From: Heliopora coerulea | Taxonomy: Eukaryota > Cnidaria > Anthozoa > Scleralcyonacea > Helioporidae | Reading direction: 5' to 3' | Length of the DNA: 64,000 bases | Assembly: GCA_030142905.1 (NCBI GenBank) | Contig: JASJOG010000239.1 | Coordinates: 124,001 to 188,000 of the forward strand | Part shown: positions 10,801 to 23,183 of the stretch, in pieces | Layout: each line of letters starts with the position of its first letter | How positions within the stretch are numbered: the stretch's first letter is position 1 | The notes under the pieces: model-generated | Told to the model about the DNA's origin: nothing | What the model saw: only the letters and a program-made list of their open reading frames with translations | The model's database searches: none | Made by a program: the position numbers and the translations under genes

Positions 10801-13800
10801 AACATAAAAAAAAATTCAAGAATTTATTTAACAGTTTAAGTTTTCGTGTCCTTGATTTAAGAATTCTTTGGCACTCTCAGTAAGATTGATTTAGTTCCTA
10901 CACGGGAGCTCCACCATTTTCGGCTGTGAGCCACTAAATTCTGTGATAACGGACAGCACATCTGTGCCCAGAATGTTCAACTATGAATGACAAATGAAGC
11001 AGGAATATTACCACTCAAATTCAAAGCAATGACTTTGAAGCAAATTTTTATACTTACTTAAATCTTACTCTGGAAGTACCAAATGGACAGCACTTCGAAC
11101 CCTCCGAATGGGGAGAACTTTGTTTCTGCGAGGGCCAATTCGCCCGGACATCACGCCATCTTTCGCACCATTTGTGCTAATTCAAGTAAGTTATTGCAAA
11201 GTCATTGGCAGTGACTTAAATATGTTACTTAAAAGCCATTCATGGTGATTTAAATGAGTTATTCCAGAGTCACGTTCAAGCCTCGTTATTATGATTATTA
11301 GGTGGATTCCTTGACCCTTGACTTGTGTACTTTAACTCACATGCTGTCGTACGTTTGCTAATGCAGAAAGCAGACGCGTACAGTGTGTGGTTATCCATAT
11401 ATGAACGAGACAAGAAACTAACCCGTTAATGCAATAACAACGATAGCATCAGGCATGGGAAGAATGCTAACTAAATCCTAAAAAACGACAAAAGAAAAAA
11501 AAAAGATAGAATTAAAATGTCCTTTTGTTTTTTCTTTTTAACATTCACAGTCTACGTTCTCAGTGTGCATTTCAAGGAGTTGAGGTTCGAAGAGAATTAC
11601 TAACAAGAATGGTAGCAGTCAAAGAAATAATCAAAATTTCAAAATATTTAAAACATCAAATTTTAAAAGAATCGATTTCTATGTGCTCAAGCTCTACAAA
11701 GTAACTGCGCTGCAGTGGCTTTTACTGTAGCTTGCGCACAACTTGACCTTCAGTTTTAGCCAATAATCATCTCACTTACTTTCATTTTAAATTCTCCAGG
11801 TGGGTGAATAGTATCAGATCTTAACGTTCCCGAGTTGACTAAACCAACATCAGCCTGGGTGACGTTACGAGTAATGTCCGCAATCAAATTACCTAAAAAT
11901 ATCGTTGAAAAATACATGTTAACCTAACTGATTGAACATTTCCCTATCAAGGGGACTCCTTTCGTCGGCAAAATCGTCCAGCGTTAGCGTGAGTATATTA
12001 ATACCATGAGATCTATTCAGGCAGAAGAGGATCAACATTATATATAGTAGTTTGGTACAACTGCGAACGCAAAAAAAAGCACCAGAGTAACATAAAAACA
12101 TGAGATTATTGTGGTCTCAAAGATAAAAGAAGAACTTGGTAGAACCTGGGGAACCCAAACTTTCCAGTCCTTGAAATAACAATATTGTGGTGTTTTGCCT
12201 GATATCAGTGGGTGGCACAGATACAGATACATACATGTTTTCTGAGTTGAGTATAATTGAAGATAGCCAATGTCGAACGTTTGTAACGTTATAAAAACCA
12301 CTACCAGCCGACAACTTCAAAAAGTATAAAATAAAACATATTTCGAAAAATAGAGACATCTTGGAAAACTCAAGATACGAGTCAAAACAAGACGAGTATA
12401 TGAGACCAGGGTCGCCGAGAGGGGGAGCAGGAGGGCAACTTGCCCCGGGCCACCTACTTGATAGGGACCCCTTAAAACGTTTAAGCTTTACGATTTTGGC
12501 GTAACGAAGATTAAAGACAGTGACATAACGGACAGCAGTTGGGTTAGAGCAATAGTTATTGCCCTCAAAATGCAGGGAAACAGCGTTTCAGAGCGTTGGA
12601 GTCCCAAAAGGGGGACGGGGGCTTATTACATATATGACGTTATCAAGGGCCCCAAATCAATATTTTGTCCCGGGCCCCACAAAATCTCTTGGCAGCCCTG
12701 TATGAGACTGTAATATTTGGACTTTATTACAAAGTCATCATTAGACAGAATGATTTACAAAACAAGCCAAGGTCTATATATACAGTGTGATGTAGACAAC
12801 GGAAGTTAAGAATCCTATACCTGAGATATTAACACGACAGGACGCATTGCTAATTAATTATCTTGAAAGGAAGCTATTATTTAATATTTTAATATTTTTA
12901 ATATTATTGTAGCTATTATTTAATATTATTAATATCTCAGGTATAGGATTCTTAACTTCCATTGTCTACATCACACTGCATATATAGACCTTGGCTTGTT
13001 TTGTAAATCATTCTGTCTGATGATGACTTTGTAATGAAGAGGAAATATTACAGACTCATATACTCGTCTTGTTTTGACTCATATCTTGAGTTTTCCAAGA
13101 TGTCTCTATTTTTTGGAATATGTTATAATTATTCTAATTCTCTCAATAATCCTTGAAGGCTGCTAAGAACTAAATATCCAAGCAATAATGATGTAAACAA
13201 AACATATAAACTCACTATTCACCTAGATTTGTTTCCTTAGTTCTAACACTTGTAAAACGTCCATCAAGTTCTACCTCTACTCTTCCAAGTGTACCTTCCA
13301 TTTTTTCTTCAATAATTCCTATAAAAAATGTCACATTAACTTTCCAGTTTGAAACGGACTGCCTAAAGTTCATCACAGGGATGAACGAGTTGATGTGTCA
13401 AGTAGGTCTTCTAAGATTTGCCAAATGGATCACCAGGACTGATAAAAACACTTTTAGATACATTTTTGTTGAGCTGCAAGTGTATATTTGATAACTTTCA
13501 AACCAATGTCCGATCAACAATTACTATGTCTCAATCACAGCAAATGGAATTACAATGCTGTAATACCAACAGACCAATTTCTGCACTTGGGGAAAAAAAG
13601 ACAAACATCTATATCCCATGTCTTGTATCATGAACTACAAGTCAATTATATTTTTTTAACTTTTTGCTTATTGTTTGCTAGTACCAACCTCATTTCCATG
13701 GTTTCAGGGACAAGGTTGGTTTGCTTGTAATTAAATGTTCAGTCTCACCTACATATTTATCAACAATCATTTTTATTTCTGGATCCTCAGGAACCTCTTT

Positions 13801-16800
13801 GGTAATTTCATGTTTATTGGATTGTACCAAAAATGACCCATCATCTGAAAATGTAATTTCAATTTCACTGAAGGACCTAAAATCCGTACCACTCTTGAAT
13901 ATCTTAGTTCCATTAATCTGTTAACAACAAAATTCATTCAATCAGATAATACAAAGTAACAATGGGTGTAAGTACCTGATAGGCACTTAAATATAAATAA
14001 ACAACACACAATTTAAACCTGTAGGGCTGGTGGGATGATCAAATTAATATCTCATTCACACAATATTGTATCTCAAGTAAAAAAAGAATAAACTTCTCAG
14101 GAATTTGCAGTGCTAGAGATGATAAATGTACCACAGATTTAATGATGGAGTACATTAAATCCCAAAGTTTTAGATGAGAATTGACCATTTAACCTCCAAT
14201 GTAATTTTCTTGAGAGTTTATCATATTTTATATCTGCTATTTAACTCAGTGCTGATGGACTTTTAGAATGTAACTGAAATATAACAGCACCAAGAGCAAT
14301 CTACACATATTGGTCATTATACTCTTTTCATCCTAGCCCATCTTGAATCTTCTTTACAGTAGTTTCTAATTGCAGGTCTAACAGATACTTCAAATAATTA
14401 TCTTATGATGGAATTGCACTCAGAACCCAATCTGTGCTGACATTGAATGCACACACACAAACACACACACACACAATAAGCTGTGGATTCTCTGGAGTTG
14501 GGTTTCCAGGTAATCATGATCTCTAATACTCTTATATTCTACATAGACATTGGTATCTACCAACATGTAGAAACTATACTTCAAAAACACCAGAAAACTT
14601 CCAACTTAAGGTAGTTTTACAGTTGTTTGGTTGTCTGTTTACCTGAATAATCTCATAATGATGATCATGTCCTCCAAGGATCAGGTCTATCTCAGGAACA
14701 TTCTCTGCTAGTTTAATATCATTGGGCACTCTCATGTGTGTTAAGGCAACAATGAAATCGCATCCCTGAAATGAAATGAAACCGAGCACATCATTACAAA
14801 TGATTAATGATATGTATAACTGATGTACAGAAATCTGTTCAAGTTCAATAATTAAAAAGAATTCAACAAATTTGGATCAACCAACAAGTTTGCTGCAGCA
14901 GTGAACCATAGGTAATTAGCACCAAACAATAAAAAACAAGACAAACTTGAACTTCTATCACCAAGGGACAACTACACCTCTCTAAAATTTTGTCCTCATT
15001 ACCTAGAGTTTTCTGATAGGGCTGAACTGATCAATCATCAAGCAAGGACAATGAGCATTCTAAGAATAAGTGCAAGAGTAAGCATATGTGTCAGGGTTTT
15101 TTGGTTATTTCAATCAGGTAAGGGGTAGTGGTAACACCTGTGCAGGAGAAGCTCAGACCTCTTACTGGGGACACATTTAGTAATTCCTCAGGAAGCAATC
15201 TAATGAACCCAGTACATCTGTAGAAAGGCAACCAAGTCTGTACCTGTTTGAAAATATCAGCAACATGTTATTATTACCAGAATGCCAATTATGGCAGTGT
15301 AATAAGCTAAAAAATTCCAAAATTTAACAACAGGTAGTCCCTACATAATCTTAAAGGACTAATAGACAAATATTGATTTATCAAACATGTACTGGTATAG
15401 AAACATGAAAATATTTGATTACAGCCCAAGATCATTGCAACATTTGCTCCAGTTCAGTCATGTGCTCTCAGTAATTCAAATCAGCCTTGTACCTCATGTT
15501 CAGGTAAATCTATTTATGTGGATTTCTATCTGTACATCTATGTAAGGTGGATCAATGTTCTCAAAAACAACTCAACCGATTACTATAATTACAGATCTAC
15601 CATCTTTACTGAATTGCTTAGGGCTGCAAATGTAAGTTAAAAGTAATAAAATTATCTGCTCTTCAAGCAAGTACCTTCTTTCTTAGCAATGCACCTAGCC
15701 GTCTACCCTCAGGAATAAAGTTGATGTAGTTAACTTGATCTGCGGACAGTGTTGCCAAAGTGGCTAGCCATTCTTTCTCAACAAGACCAATTATTCCAAT
15801 CTGTTAAAATAATAAATACTGGTACAAATTATAAAACAAACGAAGAAGGGTTAGGAGATGGGAAAATATGATGAAAATGCAATAGAACAGAAGGACAGGA
15901 AGAAGTGGCAGATGAAAAATAGCAAGGGAAGGAGGAGGAACGTTTGTTAAGAAGACAAAAAACAGATGTTAAGCTGTACATTTCTGAAATTTGGATTCAC
16001 CTTATGTCCATTCCACTCTATTATTAAGGATGTTTCACCTTCTGCTAAAGGTCTCTTTGTAGTTTTATCATAAACATTACTCATAAGCCATGGAAAGTTG
16101 CAGTCACTTGCAAAGTCAACCAATTCATCAACTCCAAAATCTGGGGAAACAGTTGGATGATAAGAGAGAGACAGACTAAACACAGAGAGACTGAGATAAA
16201 ATAACAGAATGAAGGTTAAAAGATGTTAAACTGCAAGTGAGCAAAGTTATTATCAGTTCATAAAAAAGGTGTGGTTTAGAGCAAGGGTAAGGATTATGCC
16301 AATAGTTTCTGTACAATCAGGATCAAATTACTGAAAACAAACAACTTATTCTCAACTGCAATAATTCTGCAATTTTAATCCAGTGATATTACATTATAGA
16401 TTGGAATATTCATAATATCTGAAGTTATTGTCAATAAACAAGGCAAATAATGTTCACCATTGTATATTATGCTGTCAGTAGTAGTAAAATTATATGATTT
16501 TCACAGCTAGAATATATTCTTGCCAAATCCTGCTTACAGTATTTTGTAGTAACTGACAAGGAACTAAAGCCAAACATTTTTCAAAATATACCCTGTAGGT
16601 GAATTCTGAGAGTACATCATCAACCTCCCCTGCAGTAAATAGTACCACACATTTTTATTAATTGGCATTTTCAAACAATTAACTTATAATAATATTAACT
16701 CACCAAAGTCATGGTTTCCATAAACAGCTGCATGAATTCCAAGAGCATTAAGAACTGGGAGCATTTGTTCTCCTTTTGTAACACTACTCACTTACAAACA

Positions 16801-19357
16801 AAAATTTAAAGAGTTGTTAAAAGTGATTAAGCATAGCATGCTGTCACTGTCACATGTATCAACCAACAATTGATGCTCTCCACAACCAGAAAAATCCCAT
16901 ACAGTTGTTCTATGGCACAGGTGGTTACATGTAGCTTATCACATCAGTTATCAAGTGACTTTGAGTCCAATCAAGTTAAGGACTAAGGTAAAAGATGCAA
17001 TGAGGTTTACAATTTAGGTCCAACAACATGGTGATAACAAATGTGGCTTGATGCCAAGAACTGGCATCAAGATTTAACTCATTCACAGTAAGTGCTGAGT
17101 TTCTGAATCAAGGGATTTTCTGTAAGGGAAAACTTCTACTTCATAGTTCTGAATCATTTTTTTTTAACAAGAAAATTATTTACCTGGGGCTGTTTTTACA
17201 AACACCTGAAAGCTTTTATAGTGTAAGTCTTATCTGAGGATGTGGTGAAGGTCTATTTCACTAGATATTGGACTCAACTGGATTGTAACTGGAGTTTATA
17301 TAATTATGATGAAGGAAATTTTCAAGTATCAGAATTTTACATTTTAAAACCCAGCTGGAACCAGTTGTGAATGCAACTGTTGAGCCTCCAGGTGGGAATG
17401 AAAGTCACAATCCTGTGAATCTAGTGCAGTGCTCTGTCAACTGAGCTACAAAGGCTGTTGCTAAATGCTTGGCCAGGATTTCTATATTTGTAATGGTGGT
17501 AATGCCCATTACTTCAGCAGCATTACCATTGCTATGAATATAGAGCTAATAGCCAAGCCCTGGGCAACAACCTTTGTAGCTCAGCTGGCAGAGCATTGTA
17601 CTAATATTCACAGTACCATCTGTTTGATAGTCAGCCAGAAACCCTAGAACTGCATTTTTAATAACTGGTCATGGTGTGGTCTGAAAACATATGATTTTGA
17701 AACTCAAAAATTCCCTTTATCATGACAGTAGGTCATGTGATTGAGTATATAAGTTATTCCAAATATTTGTTGGACTGTAGCTGACCTGATAGCAGATATC
17801 ATGCACTTGAAGGTGTTAATACTGGATTAAGGGAAGAACAAGAAATAACTTAACTTGTTAAGGGGCACAGCTCATCCTCTTGATGAGTAAAATTATCTGG
17901 TATTAGCCAGAGCAGAATTATAAAGTGTGCCCTTGCCTCTTAATGGGTTAAAGAAAGGAACATGCAAGTTGTGTTTACCAGTTATAAATATTTTAATGTA
18001 ATTACACAAGTGTTTATTTCAATGAAAATTGAGAAATTACATAGGTGATTATTTCAAAAGAAAATTGCACCTCTATTTTAAAATTGAACAAATAGAAAAC
18101 TGCTGGAGTGTCTCTGTGCTGGGATAGAAATGTGAACATCATCATTTCAACCAGAAAAGTACTTAGACAAAACAAGAGGTGTAGCCAAGTGTTTTCTGAT
18201 GTTTTTCTGGTCCAAATGGCATTGTCCATGTTTCTATCACAGTACACAGACACAGAAGCTATTTTCTATTTGTTTTATGAAATAAGTAAGGATTTTTCAA
18301 TTTTTCATCACGTCATCCATGTCTCTGTACTCTAATACAAAAAGAAAACGACATTAGCCATATCTCTGTACTCTGAGAGAAAATGAGGCTCGTGCAATCC
18401 GAGCGTACGTAGGTCACCGGTTATTTTATAAAAATGGCTTCAATTTTACGTTCACCTGCAGCTGATTATAATGTCAAGAATTATGATGTAATTTTAGGCC
18501 AATCACCATGCAGAACTTTTGCTGTATCATCATACACAAAAATTATTTGAAACTGAAACCAAAACCCTTTTGAGTTAAAACTCACTTAGCTGATGTTTCA
18601 CACCAGAACAGTTTTTTGTATTTTGTAAATTGTCAGCATCAATTGCTTGATGGCACACACAAAAACTTTTTTTTCCACTAACATTTTTACTTCAAAGAAT
18701 GCCAACTCTGTCCAGAAAATATAACGTAGAGTTTCCTCTCTTGTTTCAGTTTTGTTGCGCCGTATTATTTCGAGACTTGGCATGATAAAAAATTGCCTTA
18801 CGTAACACTGGCTTATTAAACCAATTTAAAATAAATCATGCCAAACACCAAACGTATTAGTAGAACTTACTCATTGACGGATTTAAGGCATCTCCACTGA
18901 AAAATATTAAAGGATTCCTCGACTTAAAACTTGCCACTTTTGAAGCGAATCTCGCTGCTCCACCAACTGGCTCTTTCTCTCTTGGTTCAATATTATAGAC
19001 GTCATTAAAATGTAAAATAACAAGGTCAATGCCGGGCTTGACAGCAACGCCATTTTTATCGGATTCCCGCTCAACTTCCATTATCGAAGAAGTTTCACTT
19101 AACCGTCTGCTGTGTACATTGTATCGTTCAAAGGTTTCATCCGTACCTGTGGATTGATGGTGACAACCTCCTTCCGGAGGATTTTGATCTTTCAATGAGC
19201 CGTTTGTTTTTTCCATTTCTATCCCTTCGGAAATAAATCCCGGCGAGCCAGGAGGTCGAGAATTTTCCGGCCGGTCAACGCTTTCATGGTTGTCACTATT
19301 TGGTATTGCAGAATTTGTGATGATATTTTTTGACAATCTGCTAGCTGCACACCCCAT
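7823..19357 (-). CDS. Intracellular 5'-nucleotidase / metallophosphoesterase (3' end not found)
   Basis: Fourteen exons join in phase: 19357-18871, 16790-16704, 16140-16001, 15800-15675, 14765-14643, 13917-13749, 13318-13223, 11892-11780, 11477-11423, 10692-10622, 10262-10161, 8675-8598, 8165-8050, 7883-7823 (608 codons so far). The start is the first ATG, giving MGCAASRLSK, a textbook N-myristoylation plus palmitoylation motif, then a charged, Ser-rich linker of about 130 residues. The metallophosphatase domain shows LVILHFNDVYNIEP, FSGDALNPS, YGNHDFGV, ALTHMRVP and ILGGHDHHYE. The C-terminal 5'-nucleotidase domain shows VGLVNSGTLRSD and later ILPTIVRNHF. Usual 5'-nucleotidases have HTNDxH where this has HFNDVY. 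There is no signal peptide or GPI signal, so it is likely a membrane-tethered cytosolic enzyme rather than a CD73-type ectoenzyme. The last exon seen ends on a donor, so a stop-bearing exon remains to be found below 7823. Substrate not predictable. Confidence 0.85.
9132..9838 (-). mobile_element. pogo/Tigger-like non-autonomous DNA transposon
   Basis: Both ends carry the inverted repeat CGTATTkATTCTATTAAAC (one mismatch) flanked by TA dinucleotides at 9130-9131 and 9839-9840, the target duplication of the Tc1/mariner/pogo group. Next to each end are several directly repeated units of the type GGCGTTTATTAGAGAGG. The interior keeps the C-terminus of a transposase on the minus strand (about 9418-9705). 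It sits in the intron between nucleotidase exons 11 and 12. Superfamily assignment is from TA target site plus the transposase tail; the exact family is not identified. Confidence 0.75.
9418..9705 (-). pseudogene. Transposase C-terminal remnant (pogo/Tigger-like)
   Basis: The translation contains SFKTCALNLPVDGSQDS, a CxxCF-like stretch (IHCFKRDQPC), and a strongly acidic tail (DISESDIEDAVDEN ... DDDIIDIDIV). This resembles the tail that follows the DDE domain in pogo/Tigger transposases, where SFKxCGIsnaLDG motifs and acidic ends are common. No start codon, DNA-binding or DDE domain is left, so it is a fragment inside the element at 9132-9838. Confidence 0.6.
10316..10578. mobile_element. MITE with AGnCTGGTTTCCATA ends (PIF/Harbinger-like?)
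   Basis: A 263-bp element with imperfect inverted ends, AGCCTGGTTTCCATA on the left and the complement of AGTCTGGTTTCCATA on the right, flanked by TAA on both sides (10313-10315 and 10579-10581). A 3-bp TAA duplication fits PIF/Harbinger. The interior is rich in CGATCG palindromes (several copies of GCGATCGTGA-like words). It has no coding capacity and lies in the intron between nucleotidase exons 10 and 11. Confidence 0.6.
12336..13124. repeat. Foldback (long inverted repeat) element, interrupted by a hAT MITE
   Basis: Left arm 12336-12406 plus 12709-12832 and right arm 12929-13124 are reverse complements over roughly 200 bp with only scattered mismatches. The loop of about 96 bp is AT-rich. 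Once the hAT insertion at 12407-12700 is removed the left arm is continuous. The outer end contains a small internal hairpin word (CTTGGAAAACTCAAG). It lies in the intron between nucleotidase exons 7 and 8. A related foldback lies at 45174-45352. Confidence 0.85.
12407..12700. mobile_element. hAT-like MITE nested in the foldback arm
   Basis: A 294-bp insertion flanked by a perfect 8-bp target duplication, TATGAGAC, at 12399-12406 and 12701-12708. Its ends are imperfect inverted repeats, CAGGGTCGCCGAGAG on the left and CAGGGCTGCCAAGAG on the right when read inward. An 8-bp duplication and CAGGG ends are hallmarks of the hAT superfamily. It has GC-rich subterminal blocks (CCCGGGCC) and no open reading frame. 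Confidence 0.85.
14450..14475 (+). repeat. (AC)n microsatellite
   Basis: About 26 bases of AC dinucleotides with one AA interruption, in the intron between nucleotidase exons 5 and 6. Confidence 0.9.
17398..17645. repeat. Inverted pair of degenerate tRNA-like (SINE-type) sequences
   Basis: On the minus strand near 17398-17456, and again on the plus strand near 17570-17640, the sequence CCTTTGTAGCTCAG is followed by TTGACAGAGCACTG or CTGGCAGAGCATTG, a good tRNA A-box region. The flanking words (GCCAAGC ... GCAACA) are also shared in inverted order. The B boxes are degenerate, so these are tRNA-derived repeats and not functional tRNA genes. Confidence 0.6.
17855..17951 (+). repeat. Dispersed ~100-bp MITE-like repeat, best-preserved copy
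   Basis: The core reads TTGATGAGTAAAATTATCTGG, TATTAGCCAGAGCAGAATTA and ends CTCTTAATGGGTTAA. Related copies lie on the same strand at about 4126-4202, 6715-6800, 11935-12000, 25985-26060, 27141-27243, 28540-28605, 40828-40926 and 51068-51170. The best copies begin TTAACCCATTAA and end TTAATGGGTTAA, which are reverse complements, so the family looks like a very short MITE. It has no coding capacity. Confidence 0.7.
18088..18273. repeat. Diverged foldback repeat
   Basis: Arms 18088-18160 and 18201-18273 pair as an imperfect inverted repeat: ACAAATAGAAAA ... GTGTCTCTGTG ... GATAGAAA on the left, and the same words on the complement of the right arm. It lies in the first intron of the nucleotidase gene. 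Class unknown. Confidence 0.6.
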
Positions 19358-20787
19358 TTCAAAAATATCCACGTTTTCGAAATTAAGAGCTGCTCTTCTG
19401 CAGCTAACTTTTGCCGCTTCTTGCAGAATAACTTACCCGATCGGTAAAGATGACCTATAGGAGAATAATTCTGCGCCTTAATTCCGTGATAAATGACTCC
19501 TAGATCATTATCCTAGGTGCAAGTGCTACCCCTTTTTCCCCCCTGGTAGATTACCATGCCATTGATCAATGGTTATAGTCAAAATGTAGATATTGAGGGC
19601 AGGTACTTAAAACACATTTCTATTTTATTGTAAGATTAAAGGATGTCAATTATATGTGCACCATTATACTTTATTCTTCGTAATATTTCATAAATATAGA
19701 ATTCTGACATGCTGTATATTAGTGGTCCAGTTAAATACATTTTACATCCAACTATGCATTCTCTTCATCTTTTGTGTCTCAGTAAATTATATTATTCTTA
19801 TTACACTTTTTCCTGACTAGGTCACCTTTATAGTTTACTGTTGGTAAGCCCATTAAGAGCAAGGCTGCATTTAAACAGGGATGAAACCTGGGCAGAGGTA
19901 ACTCCAGATTATTTCACTTGTCAAATGGAGGCCATTTAGGTAGGAATGGGTTTACATGTACATAATTTTGTTATTGGATTTTTGTATGCAATAAATACAT
20001 GAAATATTTAGTTATCGTAGTGATGTTCTTTGGAGTTGGGTCTGAATTACATAAGCAAAATATTACTATTTGAGATGTCTGTATTGTAAGCAGTATGTTA
20101 ACAAATCTCATTTGTTGCCCTACATTTCATCCCATTACAGATCAGACACATAAAAACATCTTTATTCCTCATTATCCCACAAGAAAATAAATAAATCAAC
20201 AGTACTTCAAAACAAAACACCAAATTCTCAGTAGAGATATCACTTGGTCTGGAATGGGCCATGTTTGCTGACAGCAAATACAGTCTGCACTGTGGATTTT
20301 CTATAAACCTAAATTTGAAAACAAAGTTCCTAATTAAAGCACCTAAATTTTGTCAAGCAAATCCTGGGTGTGAAACCTATGCTTTTGTCATTTTTAAATT
20401 TCTTAGAAGACAGTCTCTAGTTATGAGATGGTTTATGATAGCCATTTTTTAGTGGGAAATAAGCTGAAAAACAGAAACTAATGTATTATTTTGGGAAGAA
20501 TGGTATAGGTATATAATTTTCTTCAGATCAATTTCATCTTTTTGTCCAGAAATGTTTGACAGAAAATGAATGCACATAAAGTAATTACTTTTCCTAATGT
20601 AGCTTCCTATTGACAATCTTTTGATTACTAAAATATAAGAGCTGTTTAACTAACATGTAAATTGTTATCTGACATTGCATTCTCTTCAAACAATAGATAA
20701 AATAGTTTACATGTCCTTTATCTCCCATTTCTTAAGGAGGCAATCACCTTCTATTTTTCCTGTTATATTACACTTTGTGTCACCATG
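19358..20787. other. Intergenic between nucleotidase start and SYS1 end
   Basis: No coding exon seen. It should hold the promoter of the minus-strand nucleotidase gene at its low end and the SYS1 3' UTR at its high end. Confidence 0.5.
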
Positions 20788-23183
20788 CTATATGTTTGAT
20801 TTTCCCATAGATACACTGACAGGTATTGCTTTAATTTCTGTTCTTATACAAACAAATTCACCCAGAACTGACATGACTGCCAGGCAAATGACATTAATAA
20901 TCCACCAGTTCCATGTCATGGGAATATGATGAAGATATAATGTACAGAACAACAGATGAACTAATACCACTGTTGCTGCAAAGTCAAGACACTATAAATA
21001 GAACAGAAAATAAAAAAAACCCTCACATTTCTTGTTGAGGATATTCTGTTGCACATTTTGTTTTGCATAATATTTCACACATTGCTAGTAGGAAATACAG
21101 TTATCATTGAAAATACAAGCAAGTTTCCAGTAGACAAAGCTAAAAACAACTAGGGACCATTGAATCAGTATTATTATATGATTAGTCAGTTAGAATACAA
21201 AATTACCATATACCAGTAGCATTATGGCTTGGGGTGTTAATTTGTTTTCTTAAAGTTGTGATAGCTTTAGCAATATAAATGATTTGCAGTATCAGAGATA
21301 CAGTGTGACTTGATCACTAGGTAAGGTACAAGCTATCATGCAGTCTTATTAATGATGAACATATAACAGGGGGCCAAGCTTATTTATAATGCTCTAGTTT
21401 GACCTAAATAGAATGGTGCTTTGCTCCACTATTTTTGAAATACTCTCCTATTTTTTCTAGTTTCTATTCATTTTTCATGGCACTCAGTCATTTCTTTTGT
21501 ACTATTAAGTCTCATAAGGTAAGCAGTGTGTGAGAATCACTGTCTTGATTAGACTACTTGAGAAGCAGAAAGAAATAATTTTTTCTCTATCAAACCATGT
21601 TGTGGGTCAATCCATATGATTAGAACTGTATGTTACACTGACCAGATTGTTCCTTTGAAAGTTGATTAAATAGTGATAATGGCATCTGAGAGAAAGTTCC
21701 ATGCACTGAATACGTGTTTGGTTTGGTTGGGTAACAAGAAAGAAATCGGTTTTAAGCCAACTGCAGATTAATTTATGATATTCAAATTCTCACCCTTCCA
21801 TTTCTTGGCATTGGCAGAACACCGAGATAGTCGGGGAGAAAACATTTACAGATGTAAAAGATACAGTGTACTCTCATTCACATACATGCCATACTTGATA
21901 CAGTATACAACACTTACACTGTATCAAGTTTGACATAGTTCAAATTCATTTGAAATCCTGATGGAAGAACATTCAGCAAAACATCTCAACATCTAGTTAG
22001 GTTCCTCAGGCAACTTTAAGGTAATCTCAAACAGATGTAGTGTCCTGTCTGGATGCTTCAAGATTCCTTCAGAATATACACCTTCACATTTGCTACTTTT
22101 AGGAAATTAATTCCAAGCGAGTATTGGTGTTAGTTTGTGTGCTAAAGACATGCTATACACATCTCTCCATTTTAACATTATATCTGATTGTTGAAAGACA
22201 TCAAGTACATTATTCCCACTTTTTTCATGATAAATTTGAAAACCCAATGCACTAAATAAATTAGTTTCTACTGACACAACCAGATATAGTCATTTATTTG
22301 GCCTACATCCTTATCAGCCTGTAACCTGACAGAAATCATGCTTGTAATCTAATTGCCATTTATACTTGATTTCATATTAACCTGTTTTGCTCTTCCAACA
22401 ATATACCATAGGCCAAAAGCACTAAAAAAATAACAACATTTATCAGTTTATTATAATAATTTACATTTATAACTTTTTCCATGACAAATACCACCATTTC
22501 TTCTCATTATAAAATATATTCACAGGCTCTTTTCTTCACAATTTTTTTGGGATTTTTTTTAACATTTTTTTACAATTACTTTCGTAGTAAGTGGGATACA
22601 TGTAGTTTTTCTTGCTAGAAATTACAGCCACGTAACTGCTAGGTCATCATAAAAATCAATGTTAAATTACAAACCTTCACCAACTGTACTGACGCCAGTT
22701 TAAATTCATAAATAGCAAAATTTAGTATTTACACAAAAATTTTTGTATGGTACATTAACACATTTCCCTCTGAGAAACGGCATATGTCCCCTCAATTGTA
22801 GGTCTGATGTCGTTTGTACTATTTTGCAGGACAAACCTGACCGTACTCACCCAAAAAATGAATTCAGAGTAAATGATATCACACCAAGTTTTCCACTAGT
22901 GGTAGAATAATCAACAGCCTGTATTAAAAAAAAATAATTTCGATAGATCTCTTCAGATTTTGTTATTTTTACACAACGCATCATCAAAGATTTAACATCT
23001 TCAAGAATCAGTACAGCTCACCTTATCAGAGAAGATTTGGTGGAGTGAATGGACTGATCCTAACCAAAAGTCAAAAAGTAAAATCCAAATTCCTAACCCA
23101 ACATAATATACACATTGCATCGCCATTATTTGGCTCACAATAAGCACTGGATCCCAAAGATTTGAACGAAACTGACCTGCCAT
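20788..23183 (-). CDS. SYS1: SYS1, Golgi trafficking membrane protein
   Basis: Four exons in phase: 23183-23022, 22918-22851, 22421-22382, 20991-20788 (TAG at 20790-20788), giving 157 aa; human SYS1 is 156 aa. It starts MAGQFRSNLWDPVLIVSQI, near-identical to the vertebrate N-terminus. Four hydrophobic segments follow: QIMAMQCVYYVGLGIWILLF, the helix across exons 2-3 (ISFTLNSFFG...FGLWYIVG), VVLVHLLFCTLYL, and WWIINVICLAVMSVLGEF. The loop motif RAKQCLDF and the C-terminal CIRTEIKAIP are conserved. Family role: Sys1 is an integral Golgi protein that recruits ARFRP1 (Arl3 in yeast), which then brings ARL1 and golgins to the trans-Golgi. It shares a 183-bp head-to-head promoter region with WRNIP1. 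Confidence 0.95.

Noticed and set aside
17571..17645. Functional tRNA gene
   Set aside because: A box is good but B box, acceptor stem pairing and anticodon arm are degenerate.
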